This document shows positions 1 through 8,782 of a stretch of 43,379 bases of DNA, one piece after another. Numbering within the stretch: position 1 is the stretch's first letter; each line of letters starts with the position of its first letter. The translations under genes and the position numbers were made by a program. The stretch is taken from NCBI GenBank assembly GCA_041859945.1, contig JBFLGC010000022.1, positions 1 to 43,379 on the forward strand. The letters run 5' to 3'. Under the pieces are notes generated by a model, which searched no databases, was not told the DNA's origin, and saw only the letters and a program-made list of their open reading frames with translations. Source of the DNA: Tetragenococcus sp041859945 (GTDB taxonomy: Bacteria > Bacillota > Bacilli > Lactobacillales > Enterococcaceae).

Positions 1-68
1 CTAACAGTTCCTACTGCCAAGCCTGTAGCGGACTTTCACCGCCAAGTGATTACCCATGCAGGGCGCAC
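1..68 (-). mobile_element. Group II intron, 5' end (partial, runs off the window)
   Basis: Read on the minus strand, this stretch begins GTGCGCCC and continues with GCATGGGT, then GGTGAAAGTCC and GGAACTGTTAG. This is the order of conserved blocks I remember from the 5' end (domain I) of class IIC introns such as the Oceanobacillus iheyensis one. It starts one base after the T-tract of the rex terminator, and insertion just behind terminator hairpins is the known habit of class IIC introns. The rest, including any maturase gene, lies outside the window. The class assignment is from memory of conserved motifs. Confidence 0.8.
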
Positions 69-70
69 CA

Positions 71-98
71 AAAAAACAAGGCGAAAATTTTCGCCTTG
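71..98 (-). terminator. rex transcription terminator
   Basis: A perfect 22-bp palindrome (CAAGGCGAAAA and its reverse complement, 77-98) is followed on the minus strand by a run of seven T. It lies 12 bases past the rex stop codon and is the apparent landing site of the group II intron. Confidence 0.9.
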
Positions 99-109
99 CT
101 TTTTCGGTC

Positions 110-751
110 TTATTCATTGTCGTTACTGCCAGAATGTAAAAAGTAGATCAGCGTTTGTAATTCGTTGGTCAAATCGACATTTTGAACGAGGACGCCTTCT
201 TTAGTCACGATACGAGCTGGCGTAAAATTCAACACACCTTTGATTCCTGCATCAACGAGTGAGTTGAAGGTATCTTGTGCCTGTTGAGCCGGCACCGTCA
301 AAATAGCCACGTCGATTTGTTGGATGGCGATTTGTTCTTTTAAATCAGTGATCGGATAAACTGGGATCCCGTCCACGATGCGGCCCACGATTTCAGGATT
401 GACATCGAAGGCGGCGCTGACACGGATGCTATTGCTTTGATGAAATTTATATTTTAGTAAGGCACTGCCGAGATTACCGACGCCGACAAGGGCCACATTG
501 GTCATTTGATCGTCACTTAATGTTTTGGCGAAAAAGTTCATCAAACTTTCCACATCATAACCATAACCACGTTTACCTAGTTCACCAAAATAAGAAAAAT
601 CGCGACGGATCGTCGCACTATCAACCTGAACAGCTTCACTCAATTCAGTTGAGGAAACTTTGGTCTTACCAGCATTGTTTAAAATTCGCAAGTAGCGATA
701 ATACAAGGGTAAACGGCGCGCCGTTGCCTTGGGAATTTGACTATCTTTCAA
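110..751 (-). CDS. rex: Redox-sensing transcriptional repressor Rex
   Basis: Rex is a homodimeric repressor that reads the cytoplasmic NADH/NAD+ ratio and represses fermentation and anaerobic genes when NADH is low. The 213-aa product has an N-terminal winged helix (PKATARRLPLYYRYL, then DSATIRRDFSYFGE) and a Rossmann domain with GVGNLGSALL, followed by a conserved FTPARI segment. The start is TTG at 751: GGAGG lies seven bases upstream and the protein then begins at the usual Rex N-terminus. The open frame continues to 847, but that extension has no ribosome site and overlaps the promoter. Rex is divergent from the ABC-F gene. A loose dyad GTGAA-TAG-TTCAC lies just upstream of the ribosome site and could be an autoregulatory site, although its spacing is one base short of the usual Rex box. 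Confidence 0.95.
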   Translation of the reverse strand: MKDSQIPKATARRLPLYYRYLRILNNAGKTKVSSTELSEAVQVDSATIRRDFSYFGELGKRGYGYDVESLMNFFAKTLSDDQMTNVALVGVGNLGSALLKYKFHQSNSIRVSAAFDVNPEIVGRIVDGIPVYPITDLKEQIAIQQIDVAILTVPAQQAQDTFNSLVDAGIKGVLNFTPARIVTKEGVLVQNVDLTNELQTLIYFLHSGSNDNE

Positions 752-794
752 TTTTTTTACCTCCGTTTGTGAATAGTTCACTTTTACGTTTCCT

Positions 795-824
795 ATCATA
801 TCAGATAAGTAGAATAAAAAGCAA
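795..824 (-). promoter_or_regulatory. rex promoter
   Basis: On the minus strand TTGCTT (819-824) and TATGAT (795-800) are separated by 18 bp, upstream of the TTG start at 751. This is a good sigma-A type match; it has not been tested. Confidence 0.55.
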
Positions 825-950
825 TTTGATTGCTCACAAAATTCCAAAAAAATAAAAAGGCCGTTTGGGCGTGTTTTTCTGTTGCTTTCTAGTTTGGTTA
901 AACTGTGGTAGACTAAGGCTAGTTATTAACATTTTTAAAGTGAGGATATT

Positions 951-2888
951 ATGATACTATTACAGGCTAATCAAGTGGCTCGCTTATTTGGTGCGGAGAG
1001 CTTATTTGATCATATTTATTTTGAGATCAGTTCGCAAAGTCGGATCGGTCTGGTAGGGCGAAACGGCGCCGGTAAATCGACTTTGTTAAAAATCATCGCC
1101 GGGATCGAAGCTCCTGATGAAGGCGTCATCACCAAAAACAAAACAGTCACAATGGGCTATTTGGCCCAAGATACTGGGCTCATTTCCAATTTGACAGTCT
1201 GGGAAGAAATGTTGGATGCTTTTAAAGAAGTTCGCCAAATGGAAGGTCAGATGCATGACTTAGAGGCCCAAATCAGTCAGATAGATCCACATTCAGAAGC
1301 TTACCCAAGACTTTTAAAAGAATATGACCGCATCCAGCATGACTTTCATGAAAAAAATGGCTATGGCTATGAAAGTGAGATCAGGACCGTCTTGCATGGC
1401 TTCAATTTTGATCCTAGCTTTTTTGATCAACCGATCGAAAATCTTTCAGGTGGACAAAAAACGCGTCTTGCTTTAGCTAAATTATTACTCCAAAAACCAG
1501 ACATTTTGATCTTAGATGAACCGACCAATCACTTGGACATCGAAACACTCAATTGGTTAGAAACTTATTTGAAGGGCTATTCGGGAGCGCTTGTGATCGT
1601 CAGCCATGACCGTTATTTCCTGGACCAAGTCGTAACTGAAATTTACGAGCTCAGTCGCCATAAAATGCATCATTACAAAGGAAACTATACCCGCTATCTG
1701 GAATTAAAAGAAGAACAACTGGCCTCTGACTGGAAAGCTTATGAAAAACAACAAACTGAAATCAACAAATTGGAGGATTTCGTCGCGCGCAATTTGGTTC
1801 GCGCTTCAACCACCAAACGGGCTCAAAGTAGACGAAAACAATTAGAAAAGATGGAGCGCCTAGACCGTCCCCAAGGCGATGAAAAATCGGCGCATTTCCT
1901 ATTCAATGTCGCCAAACCCTCTGGAAATATCGTGCTTCAACTGGAAGACGCCGCTATTGGCTACACACCTGATGAAATCTTGTCAAAACCCATCGATTTA
2001 GACATTCGGCGTCAAGAAGCGATCGCTCTCGTCGGACCAAATGGGATCGGCAAATCGACGCTTTTAAAATCGTTGATCGGACAGATCCCGTTTATTAAAG
2101 GAAAGCCAAAATTCGGCGCCAATGTCAGCATCGGCTATTATGATCAAGGACAAGCGGAACTAAACAAGAACAAAACGATCCTCCACGAATTGTGGGATGA
2201 ACATCCCACCACTCCTGAAGGTGAGATCCGCAATGTACTGGGAACTTTCCTCTTTTCGGGTGAAGACGTCGACAAACCGATCGCCCTTTTAAGTGGCGGC
2301 GAAAAAGCTCGCGTTGCTTTAGCGAAGCTGGCGATGGATCAAGATAACTTTTTACTCCTTGATGAACCGACCAACCACTTGGATATCGATAACAAAGAAG
2401 TATTGGAAAATGCTTTGATCGATTTTGTTGGAACGATCTTCTTTGTATCCCACGACCGTTATTTTATCAATCGGATCGCTACTAAAGTCATCGAATTGTC
2501 TGAGAAAGGCAGTAAGCTTTATTTGGGTGATTATGATTATTATCTGGAGAAAAAACGCGAAGAAGCTGAATTATTGGCTCTCTCTGAAAGTGAACAAGTC
2601 AAAGAGACGCCTGCTTCTGGAAAAGAATCTTTCCAAGAACAAAAGGAAAAGCAAAAAGAACAACGTCGCATAAAGCGTAAGATCACAGAATTAGAAGAAG
2701 CAACCGCCAAATTAGATGAAAACATTGCAGCCTGGGAAAAAGAAATGTTTTTACCAGAAATCGTCAATGATTCCTTCAAATTAAATGAATTAGCGTCGGC
2801 CATTAAAGAAGCCCAAGAAAAAGAAGAAGACCTTCTAAGCCAATGGGAAAGTTTAAGCCTTGAATTAGAAGAAATTGAAAAGCAATGA
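951..2888 (+). CDS. ABC-F family ATPase (YdiF/Uup-like, ribosome-associated)
   Basis: This is a 645-aa soluble protein with two ATP-binding cassettes and no membrane segments. The first cassette has Walker A GRNGAGKST (residues 36-44), signature LSGGQ and Walker B LILDEPTNHLD; the second has GPNGIGKST, LSGGE and LLLDEPTNHLD. The linker between them is charged and helical, and the C-terminal 90 residues are a charged coiled coil as in B. subtilis YdiF. ABC-F proteins bind the ribosomal E site and influence translation; some protect against antibiotics. The linker is not obviously that of a known resistance protein, so a housekeeping translation factor is more likely. The ATG at 951 has GTGAGGA just upstream. 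Confidence 0.9.
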   Translation: MILLQANQVARLFGAESLFDHIYFEISSQSRIGLVGRNGAGKSTLLKIIAGIEAPDEGVITKNKTVTMGYLAQDTGLISNLTVWEEMLDAFKEVRQMEGQMHDLEAQISQIDPHSEAYPRLLKEYDRIQHDFHEKNGYGYESEIRTVLHGFNFDPSFFDQPIENLSGGQKTRLALAKLLLQKPDILILDEPTNHLDIETLNWLETYLKGYSGALVIVSHDRYFLDQVVTEIYELSRHKMHHYKGNYTRYLELKEEQLASDWKAYEKQQTEINKLEDFVARNLVRASTTKRAQSRRKQLEKMERLDRPQGDEKSAHFLFNVAKPSGNIVLQLEDAAIGYTPDEILSKPIDLDIRRQEAIALVGPNGIGKSTLLKSLIGQIPFIKGKPKFGANVSIGYYDQGQAELNKNKTILHELWDEHPTTPEGEIRNVLGTFLFSGEDVDKPIALLSGGEKARVALAKLAMDQDNFLLLDEPTNHLDIDNKEVLENALIDFVGTIFFVSHDRYFINRIATKVIELSEKGSKLYLGDYDYYLEKKREEAELLALSESEQVKETPASGKESFQEQKEKQKEQRRIKRKITELEEATAKLDENIAAWEKEMFLPEIVNDSFKLNELASAIKEAQEKEEDLLSQWESLSLELEEIEKQ

Positions 2889-2945
2889 CCGTGATTTTCC
2901 TTAATAAATTCTTAATAATAACAGGATCACGAGAAGTTTCTATTT
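2884..2945 (+). terminator. Probable terminator after the ABC-F gene
   Basis: The arms CGTGAT..CCT and AGG.ATCACG form an imperfect AT-rich hairpin starting at the stop codon, followed by a T-rich stretch. The long loop makes this a moderate call. The rest of the 2889-3063 gap shows nothing else I can interpret. Confidence 0.45.
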
Positions 2946-3063
2946 ATTTTCAAAAGCTTACAGAAGCTTTATTGAAAGTATTTTGAGTATTTTCATCTTT
3001 TCTGAAATCAAGTATTAAAATAACGTCGGCTAAAAATAATTATTTCATTTAACGTGAGAATTT

Positions 3064-3092
3064 TTGAATTTACAAGTCTTTTTCGATATACT
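3064..3092 (+). promoter_or_regulatory. ald promoter
   Basis: TTGAAT (3064-3069) and TATACT (3087-3092) are separated by 17 bp, a strong sigma-A type match 32 bases before the chosen ald start. It lies inside the open frame upstream of 3124, which is one reason to reject the longer reading of ald. Confidence 0.7.
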
Positions 3093-3123
3093 ATTCACAT
3101 ATCTTAAATTTGGAGTGATTTAT

Positions 3124-4236
3124 TTGAAGATCGGAATACCTAAGGAAATCAAGAACAATGAAAATCGCGTGGCCTTACCGCCGATCGGTGTCCACGAATT
3201 GATCGAAGCTGGCCATGAAGTACTCGTCGAAAAAAATGCAGGTCTAGGATCTGCTATTTCTGATGAAGCTTATCTTGAAGTTGGCGCTAAGATTTCCGAT
3301 GACCCTGCTGAAGTTTGGGCCCAAGAAATGGTCATCAAAGTAAAAGAACCACTTGAAGAAGAATACAAATATTTCCGTGAAGACTTACTATTGTTTACTT
3401 ATTTACATTTAGCAGCCAATAAACCTGCTGCAAAAGCTTTACTTGACGCCAAAGTCAATGCCATCGCTTTTGAAAATGTGCAATTAGAAGATAAAAGCTT
3501 ACCACTACTTTCACCAATGAGTGAAATTGCGGGACGGATGGCGGCTCAAATCGGGGCCGAATTTTTGGAAAGTCCCAAAGGCGGTAAAGGAATCTTATTG
3601 GCCGGCGTACCAGGCGTTCGTCAAGGAAACGTCGTCGTTATCGGCGGTGGTGTGGTCGGTACCAATGCGGCCCAAATCGCCAATGGTTTAGGTGGTAATG
3701 TGACGATCTTGGATGTCAATGTCGACCGCTTGAAAGAATTAGATGAACAGTTCAAAGGCCGTGTTCAAACACTTGTTTCAAACCCAATTAATATTGCCGA
3801 ACAACTGAAAACAGCTGATTTAGTTATCGGTGCTGTCCTACTTCCAGGTCATAAAGCGCCAACTTTGGTCACTCGTGAAATGGTAGCTGATATGCCTGAT
3901 AAATCAGTAATTGTTGACGTAGCTGTTGACCAAGGTGGAATCTTTGAAACGGAAACACACGTCACGACTCATGATGATCCAACTTACGTCGAAGAAGGCG
4001 TCCTTCATTATGCCGTTGCCAACATGCCTGGTGCCGTCGCACAAACCGCTACTTATGCCTTAAGTAATGTCACCGTGAATTTTGCAAAAGAATTGGCAAG
4101 CGCTCCTCTTAATGAAGTGCTTAAAAACAATTCTGCTTTGTATCGTGGGACCAACACTTATAAAGGGCATTTGGTCCATGAAGCAGTCGCAGGTGACTTG
4201 GTTTTGGATTACACACCACTAGGTAGCTTGATTTAA
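3124..4236 (+). CDS. ald: Alanine dehydrogenase
   Basis: This enzyme catalyses NAD-dependent oxidative deamination of L-alanine to pyruvate and ammonia, or the reverse, as a cytosolic hexamer. The 370-aa product starts with the family's IGIPKEIKNNENRVALPP segment. It has the substrate-binding VIKVKEP lysine, the catalytic histidine in TYLHLA, and an NAD-binding glycine motif GGGVVGTNAA followed by an acidic strand end (ILDVN). The start is TTG at 3124, with GGAGTG seven bases upstream; the reading frame is open back to 3064 but overlaps the promoter. It stands alone between two terminators. Rex just upstream and Ald both concern NAD redox balance, but I see no Rex box at this promoter. Confidence 0.95.
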   Translation: MKIGIPKEIKNNENRVALPPIGVHELIEAGHEVLVEKNAGLGSAISDEAYLEVGAKISDDPAEVWAQEMVIKVKEPLEEEYKYFREDLLLFTYLHLAANKPAAKALLDAKVNAIAFENVQLEDKSLPLLSPMSEIAGRMAAQIGAEFLESPKGGKGILLAGVPGVRQGNVVVIGGGVVGTNAAQIANGLGGNVTILDVNVDRLKELDEQFKGRVQTLVSNPINIAEQLKTADLVIGAVLLPGHKAPTLVTREMVADMPDKSVIVDVAVDQGGIFETETHVTTHDDPTYVEEGVLHYAVANMPGAVAQTATYALSNVTVNFAKELASAPLNEVLKNNSALYRGTNTYKGHLVHEAVAGDLVLDYTPLGSLI

Positions 4237-4252
4237 TCTATTATTAAAAATG

Positions 4253-4292
4253 AAAACTCTCGATAGAATGTCATTTCTATCGAGAGTTTTTT
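4253..4292 (+). terminator. ald terminator
   Basis: A 14-bp stem (AACTCTCGATAGAA at 4255-4268 and its complement at 4275-4288) is followed by a T run to 4292. Confidence 0.9.
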
Positions 4293-4338
4293 GTTGGAAA
4301 AATGCGACTAGATCATATGTCTATAACTAAAGAAACAA

Positions 4339-4371
4339 TGTGGAGCATGGATCTCGTCTCATCCTTCACAT
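4339..4371 (+). repeat. Dispersed hairpin repeat, copy 1 (degenerate)
   Basis: TGTGGAGCATGGATC, about 12 variable bases, then TTCACAT. The same core recurs at 11725-11762 and twice at 43184-43260. Arms TGTG and CACA could pair. It lies in the non-coding gap between two convergent terminators. Confidence 0.6.
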
Positions 4372-4469
4372 TTGATCTTTATGTCTAATAATGAATCCTG
4401 AGTAGCTCTAACTAAGATTAATTAGAGTCATTCGATTTTTGTCGTCTTTGCTTGATTTTCAAACAAAAA

Positions 4470-4505
4470 AAGGACTCCTCTGATCGATCTTACAGAGGAG
4501 TCCTT
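4470..4505. terminator. Terminator of the ABC exporter operon (bidirectional shape)
   Basis: A 13-bp perfect stem, AAGGACTCCTCTG (4470-4482) and its complement (4493-4505). On the minus strand it is followed by a T run (A tract 4465-4471 on plus). It serves the MarR/ABC operon ending at 4520. Confidence 0.85.
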
Positions 4506-4519
4506 TAACCATACTTTCA

Positions 4520-6292
4520 TTATTCTTCAAATTGAGCTTGATATAAATCGGCATAAACGCCATTTTTTGCCAATAGTTCTTGATGATTGCCTTGCTCGAC
4601 GATATTGCCATCTTGGACGACCAAAATTTTATCAGCGTTGACGATGGTCGATAGGCGGTGAGCAATGACAAAACTAGTTTTTCCAGCCATCAATTCTTGC
4701 ATGGCATCTTGAACTAGTCGTTCGGTACGAGTATCGACATTAGAAGTGGCTTCATCTAAAATCAGTAGGTCACTATCGAGTAAGAAGGCACGCGCTATCG
4801 TCAGCAATTGCTTTTGACCTTGTGATAAACCAGCGCCTGCCTCATCCAAGACAGTATCATAACCATTTGGTAATTGTTCGATAAAACTATCGATGTGAGC
4901 GGATTGGGCAGCTTTTTGAACATCCTCGATCGTTGCTTTCTCATTGCCATATGCCAAATTTTCAAAAATACTACCAGTAAATAGCCATGTATCTTGAAGC
5001 ACCATCGCATAGGCCCCCCGCAAGCTTTTGCGCGTTGCTTTTTTGATATCAAAGCCATCAAGAGTGATCACGCCTTGATCAGGATCGTAAAAGCGCATCA
5101 GCAAATTAACGATAGTCGTCTTCCCGGCCCCGGTCGGACCAACGATTGCGATCAATTGGCCGCTTTTTACGGTCAGACTCAAATCATGGATGATCGGACG
5201 TTCTGGATCGTAGCCGAATTTGACATGGTCAAAAGCTACATCGCCATGGACTTCTTCAAAGACATGGGCATCTTTGACGTCGCTGACTTCATTGTCTTCA
5301 TCAAGCAAATAAAAAATTCGTTCAGCGGCAGCCAAGGCGGATTGGATATCCGTAAAGATATTAGCCAATTCATTGATCGGACCAGAAAATTTTCGCGAAT
5401 ACAACACAAAAGAAGATAAACTTCCTAGTGAAATCCGTTGATATAGGAACAAAATAGCCCCTAGAACTGAAACCAAAGATAGCGACAAATTGTTGATGAA
5501 ATTGACGGAAGGACCCGTCATACTACCATAATATTCCGCGTTATAATAAGCATCCACGGCTTCTTTGTTCTTTTTTTCAAAACGGTCGATCGTATTTTCT
5601 TCTTGATTGTAGACTTTGATCGTTTGCTGACCAGAAGTCAATTCTTCGGCCAAGCCATTCATTTCTCCTAAGACACGAGATCGTCGGGAGAAAAGAGGTT
5701 GAAATTTCTTGATCAAAAAGCGGGTCAATAACACCGAAGCAGGTACAGTGATCACAAAAACAGTCACAAGTTCTGGTGAAATCATGATCATCATAATCAA
5801 CGAGCCAATCACAGTGATCAAGCTGCTCAAGATCTGGATAGTATCATTAGCCAAGGAAGTGTTGACGTTATCGGTATCGTAGGTAAAACGTGAGATGATA
5901 TCGCCGATTGGATTTTGATCAAAAAAGCCGACTGGTAATTTGGCTAATTTGTTGAAAAGATCTTGTCGTAAGACACGGACCACATTTTGACTCAAACGGA
6001 TCATCAAAATCGAGATTACGTAACTCAAGATCGACGAAATCAAATAAAAAATCAACATCAAGCCACAATAAAAGAAGACCCGTTCAAAGATCACTTTACC
6101 AGGACCAGGTTGAATCGCATCGATCGCATAACCAGACAACAACGGCCCTAAAAGCATCAGTAAATTACTGGCGATACTCAAAATGACACAAATGATCAAG
6201 AGGCCCTTGAATCGATAAAGATATCGGCCTAAGCGCAACAATGTCCCCTTGAGATCTTTGGGCTTATCACGACGTTTTTTAGTTTGTGCCAT
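4520..6292 (-). CDS. ABC exporter half-transporter, catalytic-site subunit (EfrB/LmrD-like)
   Basis: This 590-aa half-transporter has an N-terminal six-helix exporter domain (about residues 35-330) and a C-terminal ATPase with Walker A GPTGAGKTT, signature LSQGQ, Walker B LLILDEATSNVD (catalytic Glu present) and switch His in IAHRLST. The start is ATG at 6292, with AAGGAGG eight bases upstream; this overlaps the partner gene by 14 bp, implying translational coupling. With the next gene it matches heterodimeric multidrug exporters of the LmrCD/BmrCD/EfrAB type, which export drugs or lipids. The substrate cannot be read from sequence. EfrB is the nearest enterococcal analogy, but the assignment is by layout, so no symbol is given. 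Confidence 0.88.
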   Translation of the reverse strand: MAQTKKRRDKPKDLKGTLLRLGRYLYRFKGLLIICVILSIASNLLMLLGPLLSGYAIDAIQPGPGKVIFERVFFYCGLMLIFYLISSILSYVISILMIRLSQNVVRVLRQDLFNKLAKLPVGFFDQNPIGDIISRFTYDTDNVNTSLANDTIQILSSLITVIGSLIMMIMISPELVTVFVITVPASVLLTRFLIKKFQPLFSRRSRVLGEMNGLAEELTSGQQTIKVYNQEENTIDRFEKKNKEAVDAYYNAEYYGSMTGPSVNFINNLSLSLVSVLGAILFLYQRISLGSLSSFVLYSRKFSGPINELANIFTDIQSALAAAERIFYLLDEDNEVSDVKDAHVFEEVHGDVAFDHVKFGYDPERPIIHDLSLTVKSGQLIAIVGPTGAGKTTIVNLLMRFYDPDQGVITLDGFDIKKATRKSLRGAYAMVLQDTWLFTGSIFENLAYGNEKATIEDVQKAAQSAHIDSFIEQLPNGYDTVLDEAGAGLSQGQKQLLTIARAFLLDSDLLILDEATSNVDTRTERLVQDAMQELMAGKTSFVIAHRLSTIVNADKILVVQDGNIVEQGNHQELLAKNGVYADLYQAQFEE

Positions 6293-8003
6293 CTGTATCA
6301 CCTCCTTGAGAACGATAAATATTTTGATAAATCGGACAGGTCGCCAGTAATTTTTCGTGGGTGTCGATACCGACGATCTGACCTTTATCTAACACTAAGA
6401 TTTGATCCGCTTGCTGGATCGAGCTGATCCGTTGCGCAATCAGGATCTTCGTCGTGTCAGTCAACTCTTTTAAAGCTTTGCGCAGTTGGGCATCGGTCTT
6501 GTAGTCCAGAGCCGATGAAGAATCATCTAAAACTAAAATTTCCGGAGGTCCGGCTAAAGCTCTGGCTAATAAGACCCGTTGCTTTTGGCCACCTGACAAA
6601 TTCGTTCCTTTGGCTTCTAATTCATAATCCCAGCCTTCTGGTAACTTATCGATGAACTCTTGGGCTTGAGCTTGTTCAATAGCTTTCTCGATCTGCTCTT
6701 TTGTCAATTCGCGATTCAAACGAATATTTTCATAGATCGTATCCGCAAATAAGATATCGCGTTGTAAAACAACGCCGAATTGCTTGTGTAAATTTTTTTT
6801 GTCGATCGTCTTTAGCCATTGTCCTTTAAGGTAAATGCGCCCTTTTTGCGGGTCATAAAGACGCAGAAGCAGTTTGATGATCGTGGATTTGCCACTGCCA
6901 GTTTCGCCAATGATTCCCAGGGTACTTCCTTTAGGCACAGCAAAAGAGATCGTGTCGAGAATCCGCGCACTTTCGGGATAGGAAAAAGAAACTCGATCAA
7001 AAATAATATCAGCCATTTGCGGTGCTTCTTCTTTGCTTGGCGTCGGCAAAACGTTCAGTCGTTCTTTCTGGTTCAATACCGCTTGGATCCGATTGGCCGA
7101 AGCTAGTCCGCGTGAAAAAGAAACAAAGATCCGCGTGATACTCATCATAGCATTTAAAATGATGGTAAAGTAGGTCAGAAAAGCCACGATCACGCCTGGT
7201 TGAGTTAGACCAACATTGACACGGTAGGCGCTGACCAAAATCACTAAAGTCAAACCACCATTTAAGAAGAAATTCATAAAGGCTGGAGTGATCGACATGG
7301 TTTTATTGGCTTTGGTTTCCGCTTGTACTAGATTTTCATTGACGCCGCTAAAACGAGTGATTTCATAGGATTCTTTAGATAAAGCTTTGATAACGGGCGC
7401 ACCAGTGATATTTTCCCGCACGACTTGGACAAGCCGGTCGATCCGGCCTTGCATCTTATCAAAAAGAGGGATCCCTTTTTTGGAAACAAAATACACGGTC
7501 GCTACGGTAAATGGCATGACTGCGACTAAAACTAATGTCAAAACCGGATCTAGCGTGGCGGTGATGATGATACCGCCGATGAGTAGGATCGGCGCTCGGA
7601 TCCCGATCCGCTGCATCATGCCGACTGTTTGATTGATATTATAAGTATCCGTCGTTAAACGCGAAACGATACTGGGAAGTCCGATATAGTCAAATTGAGC
7701 TGTTGATAAATAGGATACCTTCTCAAAAAGATCATGACGGATATTTTGCGTCGTATCGCGAGCCACTCTTGAAGCCATGCGATTGGCGATGATATTCGTG
7801 ACCATCGCGGTTATCGAGCAAATCACCATGATACCGCCCCACAAAAAAACGCGTTCGATTTTTTTGGTCGGGATGACCGTATCGATGATGTAAGCCAAGA
7901 TCCAAGGTAAAAATAAGTCCATGATCGTCCCGACAAACTTAATGACTAGCCCTAGTGACATGCGTTTCACATAAGGTCGTAAGTAAGTAGTAAAAATTTT
8001 CAT
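6279..8003 (-). CDS. ABC exporter half-transporter, degenerate-site subunit (EfrA/LmrC-like)
   Basis: This 574-aa half-transporter has six membrane helices (about residues 15-320) and an ATPase domain with Walker A GETGSGKST, signature LSGGQ and Walker B ILVLDDSSSALD. Here the usual catalytic glutamate after Walker B is aspartate, and the switch histidine region reads IAQRISS (Gln replaces His). Such a degenerate site is the mark of the inactive-site subunit in heterodimeric exporters such as TM287/288, LmrCD and BmrCD. It lies between the MarR gene (gap 6 bp) and the catalytic subunit (14-bp overlap), so the three form one operon. Confidence 0.88.
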   Translation of the reverse strand: MKIFTTYLRPYVKRMSLGLVIKFVGTIMDLFLPWILAYIIDTVIPTKKIERVFLWGGIMVICSITAMVTNIIANRMASRVARDTTQNIRHDLFEKVSYLSTAQFDYIGLPSIVSRLTTDTYNINQTVGMMQRIGIRAPILLIGGIIITATLDPVLTLVLVAVMPFTVATVYFVSKKGIPLFDKMQGRIDRLVQVVRENITGAPVIKALSKESYEITRFSGVNENLVQAETKANKTMSITPAFMNFFLNGGLTLVILVSAYRVNVGLTQPGVIVAFLTYFTIILNAMMSITRIFVSFSRGLASANRIQAVLNQKERLNVLPTPSKEEAPQMADIIFDRVSFSYPESARILDTISFAVPKGSTLGIIGETGSGKSTIIKLLLRLYDPQKGRIYLKGQWLKTIDKKNLHKQFGVVLQRDILFADTIYENIRLNRELTKEQIEKAIEQAQAQEFIDKLPEGWDYELEAKGTNLSGGQKQRVLLARALAGPPEILVLDDSSSALDYKTDAQLRKALKELTDTTKILIAQRISSIQQADQILVLDKGQIVGIDTHEKLLATCPIYQNIYRSQGGDTDGTN

Positions 8004-8009
8004 TGTGGC

Positions 8010-8447
8010 TTAAATCTCCTCCTTCTTTTCCATGATCGCTTCTGCATGATCCATCATTTTTTGCAAATTCGCGAGCATCATGTCGCGCTCATCGACTGGC
8101 ACTTGAGAAAGCAATTCTTCATTCCAATCGACTAACATTGCCTCGATCATAGGCAAAATATCTTGTGCCTTTTGCGTTGGGAATACCCGCATCTTACGCC
8201 TGTCACTATCATCCATCCTTCTTTCAATGTAGCCGATTTTTTCAAGATAAGCTAATTGTCGCGTGACATTTGATTTGTTGACAAAGATGCGTCGTGCTAG
8301 TGCCTCTTGGGTGATGCCCGGTAACTGACAAATAGTGATGATGTAGGTATGATGAATGCCATTTAAACCATACTCTTTTAACTGCGCTTCTCGATGCATG
8401 GAAGAAAGTCGTGCAATGCGATTGATAAAGCGTGTCATATGTGCCAA
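8010..8447 (-). CDS. MarR family transcriptional regulator
   Basis: This 145-aa winged-helix protein has the family's RFINRIARLSSMHREAQLKEYGL helix, the recognition region ITQEALARRIFVNKSNVTRQL and the wing GYIERRMDDSDRRKMRVFPT. It starts at TTG 8447 with GAGGTG seven bases upstream; the ATG three codons later is a weaker alternative. It is the first gene of the operon with the two exporter subunits, so it most likely represses itself and the exporter and is released by a ligand the exporter handles. A dyad over the -35 region supports this. Confidence 0.9.
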   Translation of the reverse strand: MAHMTRFINRIARLSSMHREAQLKEYGLNGIHHTYIITICQLPGITQEALARRIFVNKSNVTRQLAYLEKIGYIERRMDDSDRRKMRVFPTQKAQDILPMIEAMLVDWNEELLSQVPVDERDMMLANLQKMMDHAEAIMEKKEEI

Positions 8448-8489
8448 ATTTTTTCACCTCAATTCACCAATTATTTTCTTGCTCTTTTA

Positions 8490-8519
8490 AGTATACCGAT
8501 TATTTGTTGCACATGCAAC
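8490..8519 (-). promoter_or_regulatory. Promoter and probable MarR operator
   Basis: On the minus strand TTGCAT (8513-8518) and TATACT (8490-8495) are 17 bp apart. A near-perfect dyad GTTGCA-CA-TGCAAC (8506-8519) covers the -35 box, as expected for repression by the MarR protein encoded directly downstream. The link to that protein is inference. Confidence 0.65.
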
Positions 8520-8553
8520 TAATTGAAGCAAAAAAAGGCAGCCCTAGTTCTAT

Positions 8554-8690
8554 TCAGCTCGTTTGTGATTCTTGGTGACCTTCGTGCCTTTCATATGTCC
8601 TTTCTTTTTAATTTTTGGATCACTTCGAGCCTTCATACGTCCTTTCTTTGCAATACTTAGTACCTTTCACGCCCAATTCTTAAACTTAAT
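8554..8690. repeat. Degenerate 42-bp tandem repeat, about 2.5 units
   Basis: The block GTCCTTTCTT recurs at 8597 and 8639, exactly 42 bp apart, each preceded by CCTT(T)CATA and followed by an AT-rich stretch and TTGG or TTAG. A third, weaker unit ends near 8685. The same period and the shared core CCTTTCTT with GG.ATCAC link it to the repeat at 42843-43042. No convincing gene or start site covers it. It fills most of the 335-bp gap between the MarR promoter and the lipoprotein terminator. Confidence 0.6.
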
Positions 8691-8738
8691 GATAGTCGTT
8701 GTCATTTGACTAAAATTCACTAATTTGTTTCAAACAGT

Positions 8739-8772
8739 AAAAGATCCCTCTCGACACGAGAGAGAGATCTTT
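8739..8772 (-). terminator. Terminator of the two-component/PepSY operon
   Basis: The arms AAAGATC.CTCTCG and CGAGAG.GAGATCTTT form a stem with a four-base loop, 11 bases past the lipoprotein stop. The minus strand then has a short T-rich tail. Confidence 0.75.
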
Positions 8773-8782
8773 TGCTTTTGTT

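Noticed and set aside
768..785. Rex box upstream of rex
   Set aside because: The dyad GTGAA/TTCAC has a three-base gap instead of four and poor outer bases. Mentioned with the gene but not called.
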